Source of the DNA: Zygnema cylindricum
Taxonomy: Eukaryota > Streptophyta > Zygnematophyceae > Zygnematales > Zygnemataceae
DNA length: 64,000 nt
Direction: 5' to 3'
Assembly: GCA_037447655.1 (NCBI GenBank)
Contig: JBBHKE010001120.1
Coordinates: 1-64,000, forward strand
The notes under the pieces were generated by a model. It was not told the origin of the DNA. It saw nothing but the letters and a program-made list of their open reading frames with translations, and did no database searches. The position numbers and the translations under genes were made by a program. Positions 14,564-26,384 of this stretch are shown here, piece after piece. Each line of letters begins with the position of its first letter. Position 1 is the stretch's first letter.

Positions 14564-15889
14564 TTACTGTGACTCTGGAGCTGCTGTCTCCGTAGGGGCA
14601 GTCGTGGCTTCAGCAGTAACTCCCTGCAATAATCGTCACCAAACACCAGGGTAAGCTCCTGCAATGGTCAATCAAGCGGAAATCTGCCCTTACCCTAAAT
14701 TAGCAAGAAACTAATAATCAAAAGAATGATGAGGCAAACCTGGGCCAAGCGTTCTTCTCTGCGGGCAATTTTGCGCTCCCGTGTAGCCTTGTTCTTAGCC
14801 CGCCGTGCCTCAAACTGGTCGTTAAGGGTCTTCTCACGAGCCTTTTCTGCCTTCGACTTGTGAATGCTTTCCATCAGCACCCTCTTGTTCTTGAAGACAT
14901 TACCCTTCACCTTCATGTACATGTCATGGTACATGTGCTTGTCAATCTTCTTTGCATCGCGATACTTCCTCAGGAGACGGCGTAGCACACGCAGACGTCT
15001 CAGCCACAACACCTTTGTGGGAAGACGAGCCTCACGTGTTCCACGACGTTTACCTACAGCCAACAATCATAAACCTACGTCAGAAAATAAACCTATCCTT
15101 TTCTACTCGTGCTTCAATTCTCAGACAACAGAACAAAAGAGCTAGTTTTACAAGGCCACCTAAGCATCAAACAGAAAGAGCCCTAATTACTGCAGAAAAC
15201 GTGCTATCCAAGAAGTGACGGCAGAAAATCAAGCCACTTCAAACAGGAGTAGGGACATCCATTTTTTCTGCAAGAAAACACAAAATAAGTCGAGAAAATA
15301 CCATAGCCAGAGTGACGACCCTTCCTCTTGGCCTCAAGAGCGCGTCTCGCACGGTCACGAGAGTGAATCTTCTGTGGCTTCCGAATGACGAAGCCATCTT
15401 TTACAAGCTTACGGATGTTCTGGCCTGCAGCCCCAAGGGCGACGAAGCAATTAGGGTTTCATTCGCTCCCGTCATAAGAGACAGAGAGTGCAAGTATAAT
15501 GAACAATCTTAAATAAAAAAGAGTAGTGAAACATAACCTAAAAAGTTTCCCAAAAAATAGTGCATTACAGCTCGCATATTGCCATGCCATGGCATTCTCT
15601 CAGAAAAAATAACCTACTTGCTGATCAAATCGCCTGTCTATTTATAAAACAATACTAACAGCGCATAACTCATAGTTGTTTCAAGTCCTTATCCTTGGGT
15701 TCGCCTTTCCTGTACTGTCTTATCTAAAGCCAAATATCTCCAGAAAAAACAAGTTCTAGAAAAGTTTGAGCTCTCACGTGAATTAGCCATGGAGATTTCG
15801 TTAACCTCATTAGGATCCAGCCAAACCTTGCGCTCGCCGCATTTGAGCACACTGGCGGCAAGCCGCTTCTGGAGCTTGAGGGAAACCAT
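14564..15889 (-). CDS. RPL19: 60S ribosomal protein L19 (eL19)
   Basis: This structural protein of the cytosolic large ribosomal subunit is complete, with 202 residues in four coding exons: 15778-15889, 15302-15424, 14740-15053 and 14564-14623. All introns have GT...AG borders and the phases agree. Exon 1 gives [18 protein letters not shown] and ends ...MANS. Exon 2 continues [17 protein letters not shown] and RKGRHSGYG. Exon 3 carries [40 protein letters not shown] and the long basic helix typical of the family. Exon 4 encodes a short Thr/Ala/Glu-rich tail ([10 protein letters not shown]...) ending ESQ. The start lies in a good plant context (GAGCCATGG). Sequence and length agree with plant L19. 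Confidence 0.95.
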
Positions 15890-18800
15890 GGCTCCTGCGC
15901 TTAGGAAAGCAAGGGGAGAGGAGGGATCATTTGGCAGTCACAACTTTATATAAGGTCGTCCCTCCAATCCGTTTCGTAAATCGCACGTGCAGAAGGAGTG
16001 ACAGGGTTCAGGATTGTACTTTCTCCCATGCGACGGCGGGTTGTTATTTCTGTGAAGTAGTACAGGAAAGTACATATAAGTACTAATATTATACTTATTT
16101 TTGTACAATTTTAGATGTATCTGTACGGCTTTCATTTTTTATGTACAATTGCTGTACGTTTTTGAATGGGGCTCAATTTCCAACTTTTGCCTTTTCTGCC
16201 TTCTCACGCAAAGGTTTGTGAAATTTCCGTTGTCTGATGTGATGGTTTCCTGACCTAGTCGTCATTCAATTTTGGGTTTCCTCTATATGCTTGCTTTCAT
16301 TCTTTTAACACTTTCTTTATATTTCCTATCGCTTATCATGTCCTAACATAATTTTTTACGCCTAGGTGCTTAACTTACATATGATATCTATATCGCAGTT
16401 AGAATGAGTGTGAAAAACCCTTGTCATTTCTGTGTAGCACCTCTAGAAGGGCCTATACATTGTCGAAGAAAAACAGTTTAAGTCAGAAAATATTTTTGAA
16501 AGTCATTTGCTCAAGTGTTTTTTGTAGACTAGCTGAAGTTTCAGCTGAAAAGTGTTCCTTTATTTTTGATGTAGTATGGAATGAAGAAAATTAAAGCTAA
16601 GACAGCGTCACTGCTTATTACATTGTGGTAAGTCTGAATCAAAAAGAAAACGGTAGTATATCAATGCAAACGTTCACTTAGTTACCAAATCTTCTTTCAT
16701 AGGATATTATGGGCCAAACTTATTTTGTTACTCTAGCTTTCAAATTGGACTGGTTGTTGTGCAGGTTTTGTTTTTTTTCTTAGTCAAAGAATTTTAGACT
16801 GAGTGTAACCATTTAAGTCCATTGGCAACATAGCTAGATTGGCTCAAAATGATTGTATCCACTTTTTCGAATCTGCACCTTTAATGTCACTTCCGAAATT
16901 CCTGCATCCATTCACAGAGTTATTATTAAAAATTCTTAGTGTCTGTGGTTTCGAGAACGTTGTTAATTAGAGCAGATATTAAAATACCTGCGTATGAAGG
17001 AGGGTTTGGCAGGTACTTCTTCTTCCCATTCAGACGCGTATTCTTCATGCTTTCTGAGTATGGAGAATATTAGGAATGGTTTAGGAATGGTTAGTTTTGG
17101 GACAAAGTAAACTCTTTATGGCTTAGTGAATCCCCATTCACCAAATTTCGACAATTTGTTGATTGTGGTTTTGTCCATTTTATGACGAATGGTTTTTCAG
17201 CTGCGTAGTTCTCCATTTTGACAGGTGTTACTGGTTGTCGACAGCGAATGTGGATGATGGTTAGTTGGGCATCATTTCTGGTTTGCATGACCACATCGAA
17301 GGAAGGTTGGTTTATTGTACAAAATTTGCAGGAACACTTCAAAAGTTCGGTGAAGAGTTTTTGATGTTGGCATTTGAATATTATCGTAATGATCAAAACG
17401 ATATACTGCTACAATAGTTTGCTTTTGCAACGTTTAGTTACAATTGAAAGATTTTTCTTGTCCACTGTCACTGTGGGCAATCCTTATGGTAGAGTTAGTG
17501 GAAATTTCTTATGTTCGCAGAGGCTATAAGACCATGTGTGATTTTCACAATAACATCAATAGAAAGCTTTAATCCTTTCTGCGCAATGAGTTGAAAGGGA
17601 GTTATCCTGATGACTTTACAATTCGATCTGGATCACATTTCTGGTTGGTCCTCGGTTTATGGCAATTTTCAAAGATCCACAGAGTCTTGTAAGCCCATGT
17701 CTCATGTGTGACATTTTGTGCCAGTAAAAATCGCTAGTTGCAATAGTTAATTACAGAGGAAGCGCCCATGTGTGTTAAAAATCCGAGGTTTAGACTGCTC
17801 AAGCTCTTGATACATTTGTGCCTAATCATGTATTCTTGGCCAAATTAGACCCGCTGCTGTAGGAAAACTGTATGATACTAATGCGATGATGAAAATTGAA
17901 AGGGTTTCCATTGTAAAAGGTTCTACAAAATTCCATTTCTAATATTCAATGACACACAAAGTGAAGAGGCTTATAAATTCGAAGAGAACAAATGGGCATA
18001 TTGGTTACCTCCTTGTCAAGAACAAGTCTCTCATTCTGCCACAAAACTAGCTACATGAGTTGAGGCCCTATTTATGATACATAGGAACGTGGACAACTTC
18101 CAAGGTACTTGAACTTTGAATCAAGTTACGCAATTTTTTTAATGTAGAGTTTTGACATATCTGGATGGGTTCAATGGACATGTTGAGTAAACAATAACAG
18201 TGGTTCCATTCAGTACGCCTCCCCTTGTAAAACTGTTTTGTACTATTCTATTTTGGACTAATGTAAGATTTATTCCTCGAATGTTTCTTTAAGACTACTA
18301 TGATGACAAGCTCTAATCTTGCTGAAGAATTGTACACAACCTATAAATAGCATGTATAATTTTCAAGGGTTGTGTATCGGTGTTGGATGGATATTTATCG
18401 TTCTGTGCTCATATGTACGGCTCCATATTCTGCACTGAAAGTTCTGTACCTCGACCTGTTGAGTCCCCCCCTCCCCCCAAGGGGATACTTCGGTTATCGG
18501 TGGTTATCGGTTATGGATACCAATACATCGGCATTCATTGTCCACCTTGATAACGATAACCGATTCATTGGTTATCAGACTTACCTTTGGTAGGAAATTT
18601 ACTGATACACAACACTAATAATTTAACATGGGCCATCTTATCTTCCAATCCATAACGGTAGTCTGTCTATATTGATTATACTAAAACAGGGTGATTGTGT
18701 GACGCACACAATATATAACATCACAAATGCTTTGAAGTATGAAATAGCTTAATGCTGGAGAGTAGGTTTGCTGCCAATGTTCTTGAATGTCAATTGACGA

Positions 18801-19595
18801 GCCAATATGCCCCAACCAAAATTCGAGTAAATTTGCTTCCTTCAAAAAACAAAATATACCATATGTAAGGCATCTTAACACTGCAACATTCCCTGACCAT
18901 TACAGCATACGAATGCACGACAATTGCTTTTTTTGTGCGAAGCAACTTAACTAAGTACACATTGACCATTTTGTCTGATGTACAGAAGTGTTATCAACAC
19001 TCATCTTTTTGGTAAACATGGTAGAAAAGTGAAATACACATGACAATCCACTGTGATTTTTGTAGAGAGTGTGGTTGCTTTAAAACCAGACATCGTATTT
19101 TTACAATCAACTGAGGGACAAGATAAAGATGCTACGCTTTCAAACTAAAGTAAAACTCTCAAGTTCAATAATATTCACAAACAGCCAATCATAAGTTATT
19201 GAGCTGTAAATTCTAAGCTTAATAAAAAAAACTCGACTTGCACTTATGCTCGCTACTCTCAAAGCCATCACTACGTTGAAATGACTCCCAAAGCCACATC
19301 ATCTGTATTGCTCAGACAACCATTGTTTCCCAAGAATGGCCAATTCTTCCTTATACCCAAATTAGACTTCCCATTCGTTCCTTCATTATACTTCCCATTA
19401 AGAAAATTTTGTTCCTGCGTTTTCTTGGAGTCGTACAGGAGCCCATGTTAGCTTCCAACCTATCTTCATCTCCTTGCTTAAGCCTTAACAAGCACATACC
19501 CTGGTCTCAACTACAAAATTATAGGACAACAATGCCCAGGTGAGCCCAATCCTAATCCGACAAATAAAAGCTCAAAAGGAGGAAGGTCTAACCTC
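15890..19595. other. AT-rich intergenic region; no gene seen
   Basis: The part next to 15890 should contain the RPL19 promoter. Otherwise I see only short chance frames. GGTTATCGGT-like repeats lie at about 18490-18575. Confidence 0.5.
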
Positions 19596-22500
19596 TCACA
19601 CCAAAAGCTGTGAGAGCAACTGAAGAACAAAGGCATCATCAGGTTCATCCAAAGGCTTAGATTTCCTACAGTCATCACCCGGTATCATTCCAATAAGGCA
19701 CTTCCTCTCTGAGTTTGACAACTCCCTATTATTGTTGGCAAATGCCGAAGTTATCTGAGTCGTCATCGTTCTGTCCCGTTCCGAAATTTGTGAAACTTGA
19801 CTGGGTACGAATTCCGTACTCTTTTCACTGACAACCGGCGGGATATTGGGAGACGAATATGTTCCAAGTTTGGTACCTGAATTCACAAACTCCATGACTG
19901 GATTCTGTGACTTGCTCGTATCTATTATGTTAATGACTGCATTGTAGTGGGCTATGTCTGATATAAATGCTCCAGTATCAATAGCTGTACTAGAATTCTT
20001 ATGCAATGGCCAATTGTCTTTCGATGTGCTTTCTGTATCCCCTTTATCCCTTCTTTGTTCTGGGAATTCTGCACCAGCCAAAAGTTGCAAAGCAACTTCC
20101 ATGTCCCCCGAACTTGCGATAATCACCGCTTCCACCACTTCCTGTAAACACCATTCCCACCTAAGCCACTTTAAACAGAGACTAGGCTCAACAGTCTGCG
20201 ATTTTTTAGTATTTTCTGGTTATTTTCCCTATAAAACACTCGTTGTACTCTTTTTGGCCTAATATTCTTGCAACAATATTTACGCCCTTTTCCCGTCCTA
20301 TTTACTCAGACCAGCTTGTGGATCTCGCGTCATTTGAACACAGTTGGTAGATGCTCTAAAAGACGACATATAGTTTTCACTTAGAACACATTTGGCGAAC
20401 TACCTCAACTAGTTAAAGGGTTTTTATACGTACGCTATCACTGGCGTTACTGGCCAGTAACTGTAGTAAGGGTGCAAAAATTTGTACACGTTGTACAGTT
20501 TTCTGTGCAGTTACAAGGATTACTGGCCAGCTATAATTAATGCCGGCTAAAATTACCCTATTAGTGGCAAATAGATATGCCCACCTGATGCACTTCTGCT
20601 GCCCGGATGGCTGCCTCAATTGCACTCAACTCAGCACTCACATCCTGCAACTCCAATCCTCCAATTCCCCTTTCAGTGTAAGTTTTCTGTTTCACGAACT
20701 CTTCAAACTCAACAGTCATATCTGCTTGTTTTGCAAATATTGGCGGCTTAGTCCACTACAACGCGAATCGCTATTAGCGTTAATAACACTAATTTGTTAA
20801 AAGTTCTTTTTGCCCCTTGACCACAAAATAGCTTTATTACTACTAATTGTTTTATTTCTTAACGCTGAAACGTTTGGCAATTCACAGTCGTCCACTTCAT
20901 TCAAACAGGAAGTAGAAATATTAACACTAAAACAATCCATGAAGTAATTATTTCTTAACGCTAATAGCGATTCACGGCATACTTACCAGAGGCAAAACGG
21001 ACAGTGCCAATCCTGGAGATGGTCCAGGGGTTCCACTGAGCAGCCAGTTGAGACAACTATGCAAATCACCTCCGTGGAGACGCACCGCTGTGACAGATTG
21101 TCGCTCCGAAAAGCCCAGCCTGTTGGTCCATAGAGAGCCCCAAGCATGTATTACAAAACATACAGCATATTTTAACCTGCTGATACTGACCAAAGGTGAA
21201 GTACACCACCCATCGTCATTAGAGTAAGTAAATTATTGGCGTTGATAATTGATTGAAATTAACTACACTAAATAGCGCCACATAGTTTATTACAGACGAC
21301 TTAACTAAATTGTGTTATGAACACTAATTTATGATTTTTGGGTCAGGAAATCACTAAATCGAACTACGTAGTTATGAGCGGTGTACTTACTCCTGCAATT
21401 GTCGAGAAAATACAGAGATCTTATGTTCCTGCAAAGCAATCACACATGCGGTACTCCATGGCCTCAAAACTGCCCATGTCTCCTGCGACTCTGTGGCTTC
21501 TGCAGGAGAAAGCTTGTCTATTGCTGAACTATGAGAAGCTAGATTGGGAGCAAGTGAAGGATGAGAGCCTATCTCTCCTGTTGCTCCAACATCTGCCTCC
21601 CCTTGACTAGCTGTTCCTTCTTCCTCAACATCCGGCTTTTCAGCCCCTTTACTCCCACTCCGTTGAGATGCCCGTTTTTCACTCTTTGACTTTGTTCTGC
21701 AAAAAAGAAACAAAAAAGAAATCGAAAACTTCAAACGGCATGAGAAACCATTACGAAACTGCGGAATACAAAGCCACAGCAAGTATGAAAAAAGAAAGAG
21801 GAGAGTTACAGAGAGAAAAAAAAATTACCGGTTACTTCGGCGTGCTTCGACTTCGTTGTCAGTGCTGGATGATCGAACTAAACAGTCAGCCATGGTTACA
21901 CTCCCAGGCCCAGGAGGAGGCAGTGGAGGAGGTGCCTCTGTCCTTGATGGCAAAGGAACAAACTCTGAAGGACTTGGAGGTCTCTGCTCCTTCCCCTGCT
22001 GTCCAAAAGGAACGAGACCGGGTTAGTCCAGTGATTCGTAAGCGTCATAAAACAGAAAACAACAAAGACAAAAAGACTGGATATTCACCTGTTGGAATAA
22101 CGGCATTCTCAGAGCAAGCAAGGTGCACGCACTACCAGGTATAGACATAACCGTTCCATGGTTGATATCGACTTGCTACCCAAAAAAAAATTATCCTTTA
22201 AAAAACACTAAACCTCCAGAAAGTGTACTATTGGCCATGTAGAAATACAAATAATCTGTGTGAAAGACAAAACATTACCAGTCTTCTTTCACAGAGAAAA
22301 CACATTACTACCTAAGAAAGCTGCTAAACTACGCCACTTGAAGACTTCAAAAAGAAGCAACAATTTGGTGTTTCTAATATGACGCATAAGCATTGGACAT
22401 TTAAACCCTTGCAGAAAACATCTGGGGTAAAAAAAGGTGTTCAATCCATCAAAAAGTAGCCCAAGGCCCGAAGCATTCCTAATCCCCTTTTACAGTCATA

Positions 22501-23734
22501 TGAATGTCCTTTGACTGACATTTGTTCGCATCACATCAATATTCTCAGCTGGAGCTGTTTCCACCAATCGGTTGCGACCTGCAGTCCACGCATTCCCTAC
22601 AGCTGATTTCTTCCCACTGGTAAACGTGTAACCAAAATCCGCCAAAGAAGGTGGAGCTCTCGGTGCCTCTGCCTCTATCTCATCATCCTCCTCCACTTCT
22701 CTCCTTTGAGAACGGCCCGTACTGCTTCTTGAAGCCTCCTCGGAATTGCCGTTGTCACGTCGTACTGTTGCTGAGACAGAAAGCGAGCGCAATCCTGAAC
22801 TGCTACGAGTACTGTTGCTGATACTCGGAGAATCCGTACCTAAGCCAGCTGGCCCTGGAAAAGTAGAAGATCGAAGTAAATTTGACAATTTGCTTCCAGA
22901 ATTATTCCCTGCTGTGTTACTACCAGATACCTTCTTGCCATCAAGTTCTTTTTCTTTCTCCTTCTCCTTATCCTTGTCCTTATCACCCTTCTTCAGATCC
23001 GATTTCGGAAGACCTAGAGGCTTCTTTCCTGTTGCTGGAGGCGGTGGAGGCGGAGGAGCCGGCTCAGGAAGTTTAGCCTTCCTTCTCTTTTTGCTGCAAA
23101 AGCCATCATCCAAAACAGAGAATGAGCTCACCTCTTCTTTTCACCAGCTATGCAGAAGCAGCTGAAAAACGACAAGCTTTTGTCTCCACCTGTTATCATT
23201 GCGCGCATGAATAGGGTGCGATTTTGACACCTGTTCCCGCCCATGAAGTCAACCAACCACAAAATTGTAAACATACGCATACTTGTTGAGACTTTTGACT
23301 TTCTCCAAACATTCAAACAAAGAAGAGAGCTCTGGAACAAATGTTCTATAGTTTAAAAGGAACCTGAGCTCACCCTTCCAGGGCATGGTTTGTCATGTTG
23401 TGAGCCACGCCCATTGCCTCGTGGACACTGGAACCCAGTCTTGCGTTGTCTGCATCCAATAATGTCAAATGTCATTTCCTTTCTTATTTCCTCAGAATTC
23501 TGCAGTATTCTCTCGGAATGAAACCAAAAAGCGAGGCACTCACTTGTCCAGACGAATGCTCTTCAGGAATGTCTCCACACAGTGTTGATGGTAAACTACA
23601 GGAGACGGACAAGTCTCAAAAGTACAGTTGATGGCGTTTAGCTCATCTTGTGAGCTGTCACACACTTCTCCACAATAATCACACATTCCTTCGAGTTCAT
23701 GAAGAGAGGAGGCAGCAGCAAGAGGAGGAACCAT
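19596..23734 (-). CDS. RING-like zinc-finger and UBA-like domain protein
   Basis: I do not recognise a named gene. Exons are 23544-23734, 23374-23449, an unresolved small exon near 23130-23190, then about 22520-23093, 22089-22175, 21829-21998, 21391-21696, 20987-21119, 20585-20755 and 19596-20141, giving about 750 residues. Exons 1-2 hold a cysteine/histidine-rich module (MCDYCGEVC, CTFETCPSP, YHQHC, FQCPRGNGRG, KPCPGR) that resembles a RING or related zinc finger. Then come a poly-Pro segment, an alternating Lys/Glu/Asp run and a Ser-rich linker. Further on, LQELGFSERQSVTAVRLHGG followed by NWLLSG fits a UBA fold, and AIIRAAEV-like helices plus GDMEVALQLLAGAEF suggest a second one. A ubiquitin-related role is inferred only from architecture. 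The ATG at 23734 begins MVPPLAAAS. Confidence 0.72.
20757..20981. mobile_element. MITE of the TACACCGC family filling an intron (225 bp)
   Basis: Terminal inverted repeats are TACAACGCGAATCGCTATTA and, from the other end, TATGCCGTGAATCGCTATTA. On the gene's strand it starts 5 nt after the exon border, directly after GTAAG, and ends one base before the probable acceptor. The intron is almost nothing but the element. Confidence 0.85.
21202..21385. mobile_element. MITE of the same family at a splice donor (184 bp)
   Basis: The ends TACACCACCCATCGTCATTA and, reversed, TACACCGCTCATAACTACG mark a diverged copy. On the gene's strand it begins directly after GTAAG of the donor at 21386-21390. The remaining 82 bp of the intron follow it. 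Confidence 0.8.
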
Positions 23735-24008
23735 GGCTATCGTCTTCTCCAAAAAAAAAGTAAAATCAGGCTGCTAAGTTTCTGCAAATTGAGAACAGTG
23801 AGAGTGAAGCCAAAGCAAGCCCTAAGTTTTTTATCGTACTCCTACAGCGTCTACGCCTCTACGGGTTGTGTAAGCCTGTGCAAATGTGACTTGGATTCCC
23901 TGAGGCCATGGATGCCCATGAGTCCATGACACGCTTTCCATCCTCGAAACGGTACGGCAGGTTCAATTCGTACACGCCGATGCTGAGAAGTCATATTTTA
24001 GAAAAGAC
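23735..24008. other. Upstream of the zinc-finger/UBA gene; nothing else seen
   Basis: Presumably the 5' UTR and promoter of the minus-strand gene. No clear core-promoter motif. Confidence 0.4.
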
Positions 24009-24252
24009 CATAGTTCAAAAGTAGGTGAAATACAATACGCCTATAGTATGCAAAACATACAGTATGACCTTAAGACCCATATTGTATTCGGACCTATTCG
24101 GAGCAATTAAAACATTCGGACCAAATTTGGACCAATAAAATATTCGAACCAAAATATTTTTTTACACCGTCAGATTCGTACGATCGGACGGCCGCTGATC
24201 AAAGTAGCTATCTAAGAAGATCACATGAAAAGCCCATAACACAACTTACGAT
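24009..24252. mobile_element. Fragment of hAT-type MITE
   Basis: It starts CATAGTTCAAAAGTAGG and shares blocks with the element at 35532-36203, such as CGCAAAACATACARTATG-like sequence and GATCACATGAAAAGCCCATA. The right end is missing where the reverse-transcriptase element begins. Confidence 0.65.
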
Positions 24253-24281
24253 AATAGATAGTGTACTTTATTACATTATGT

Positions 24282-25379
24282 GCGATGGAAAAACCATCAA
24301 AGTACAAAGGGGGTGAAAAAGAGAAATTGAACATTTAAAGACTACAAGAGCCAGCAGCTATGAAAACAAAACAAAGCAAAACAAAACAAACAAATGAGGA
24401 AAAACAAAAGCAACTAGGCTAACTAGCAAGACTAAACAAAAAACCAAAGATGAATAGACAAAAAAGGAAAAAACCACTCTATATGATGCCCCACAACCCC
24501 AGCAAACTAAATTCCACACCCCCGAAGATCGTGGATGTGGACTGGATCTCGTGGAGGAAGGACTGGGAGGCTTCGCCTATCGTCCCCCACCGTGTTTCGA
24601 CGGAGAAGGGCCGCAGCTTGCGCTCGTTGAAGGGCGATCAATACACGTTGCCAATAAAAAGCAACCAGAAGGCTTAGGGGAGGGCTCCCTGGACCCCTAA
24701 ATTCAAAAGCTCTCTTAGCACAGTTGCGAAGAAAATCATCGAAAGACTTGTCCAAAGAACCAAAAATTTCTGCAGCAAATGGGACAAACTGGTCCGCCGG
24801 GTCTCGGTGAGCGTAATCCCTCTCCTTAGAAGCCGCTGCGTCCCTAGCCGCCACACCTGTATGCACTGCCGCGCGAGAAAAAATGTGGGTCCCAGTCGGA
24901 TAAGTAAGGACCACATCACCCAAAGTCTGCCTAGTCCCATGAAGGAAAACCAAGTCAACCCGAGGGCTTCGGATACCACTAGATTGGGGACGAGGAGGTA
25001 AGATATGAGAAACCTCCCGCTTCACAATGTAGCCTACTTCAACACCAATCACAGCAACCGCATCACGAACCAAATCATGCGCGATGGTACGTTCACCCCC
25101 CCGCGAACAACGAAGTAAATGGATGCCGTCGGAGTCAATAGGCTGGTTGCAAATACAGTTGGGGCGCCCAAGACGCGGAGGGTGAGGCAAACCCAAACGA
25201 AGGCGGATAGCAGAGGTGAACTGGTCAGACGTCATACGAAGCGTCGTAAAATTGGGTGTTGCCTGTAACCACGCACCGGCTCCCGACCCAGAACACGAAC
25301 GTAAACGAGCACGCGACTGAGCGGAAGGTAGCGCATTTAATAGATCATAAAATTCAGCGACTGCCAACTGCTCGGATAT
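24282..25379 (-). pseudogene. 3' end of non-LTR-type reverse transcriptase element: zinc knuckle plus nuclease-like domain
   Basis: An open frame of 286 codons (24507-25367) is the C-terminal part of a retroelement polyprotein. In order it has LRSCSGSGAGAWLQ, IRLRLGLPHPP, a CxC...HxxxC knuckle (CICNQPIDSDGIHLLRC), REVSHILPP, and a block RVDLVFLHG...LGDVVLTYP. That block resembles a PD-(D/E)XK core: an acidic residue after a basic one, then D about 13 residues on. AARDAAASKERDYAHRD and FYWQRVLIALQRAQAA follow. The polymerase domain is missing, so the copy is 5'-truncated, as is usual for target-primed retrotransposons. Downstream lies a 3' UTR ending in a GATGG/CCATC hairpin (24283-24298). The 5' half of the family is at 63411-64000. 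Calling the C-terminal domain a nuclease is an inference from motif order. Confidence 0.78.
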
Positions 25380-25927
25380 GCGTTACATGGTAGTTATTGT
25401 TAGCAATAAGGGACGGGAAAGGTGGCGCTTGGTTTCGGGCATCAGACGGAAGAAGTGCACGAGCGGAGAGAAGAGCCTGATGAAACTGAAAAAGATTATC
25501 CTCCACTTGTAGAAACTAATGGTTTTATTAGTATTTTCTAGGTCTGAAAAGAAATATAGAAGTCGAGGCAGTCTATCTCTAACTTCTCTCTCCAACTCTC
25601 AAACTTGTCGCAGTCACTGAGAAATTGGAGAGGGAGCTAGAGCCATGGCTGCCTAAGCTTTCCAGAGAGACAGGAATAGATAATAGGCATGTTTACCAAA
25701 AATATATTTGACGGACCCAGGAATTGATCCTGGTACCTACCGTCCGTCAGACATCCAGTAGCCGTTAGCTCTAGCCGTTATGTCTAGAACAGATATTACG
25801 ATATATAGGGTTTGACAAATATATAAATCGTTAAATGTAGATTAATCCGTTTAACGGCTAAATAGATACTTAGTACATAGAAACAGTTTAATTTAGTACG
25901 GAGTACGGAATGGGGGGAAGAACGGAT

Positions 25928-26027
25928 ACCGCGCATTTGTTTCGATAGCGAAACAAATACCGCGCATTTGTTTCGACGGCGAAACAAATACCGCGCATTT
26001 GTTTCGATAGCGAAACAAATACCGCGC
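25928..26027. repeat. Three 31-bp palindromic units in the LTR
   Basis: Each unit contains ATTTGTTTCG, a 4-nt loop and CGAAACAAAT, a perfect 10-bp hairpin, joined by ACCGCGC. Related LTRs show one looser copy or none. Confidence 0.9.
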
Positions 26028-26384
26028 GTCGAATTTCATCGGCTAGGATTATAGCCGGTTTTTATCGGACGGCTACGATAAGCGCCGCGATCATGGAAAA
26101 GGTACTTTTGGCGTTTTACGGTCTTTGTCACGTCAGGTGACACGTGGCGTGATAACATTGGACTACGGGAATTCCGGAGATTACAGTAACTAATCTTGAT
26201 TTGACACGTGTCGACATTTTGGCCATGTCGTACAATGGCCGTACAGAAAGTACACCGGCACCTGTACTTTTCTGTACGACACAGTAATTTGATTGGTGCC
26301 GTACTTCAGTAGATAGAGTTTTAGAGAGGGTTTAGGACTTAGAAAATTTTGGGTAGGCAGCTGCCTCTCCCAGAGAGCACCCTG

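Noticed and set aside
22746-23165. 139-codon plus-strand frame
   Set aside because: Antisense of the Pro-rich and Lys/Glu-rich exon of the zinc-finger gene.
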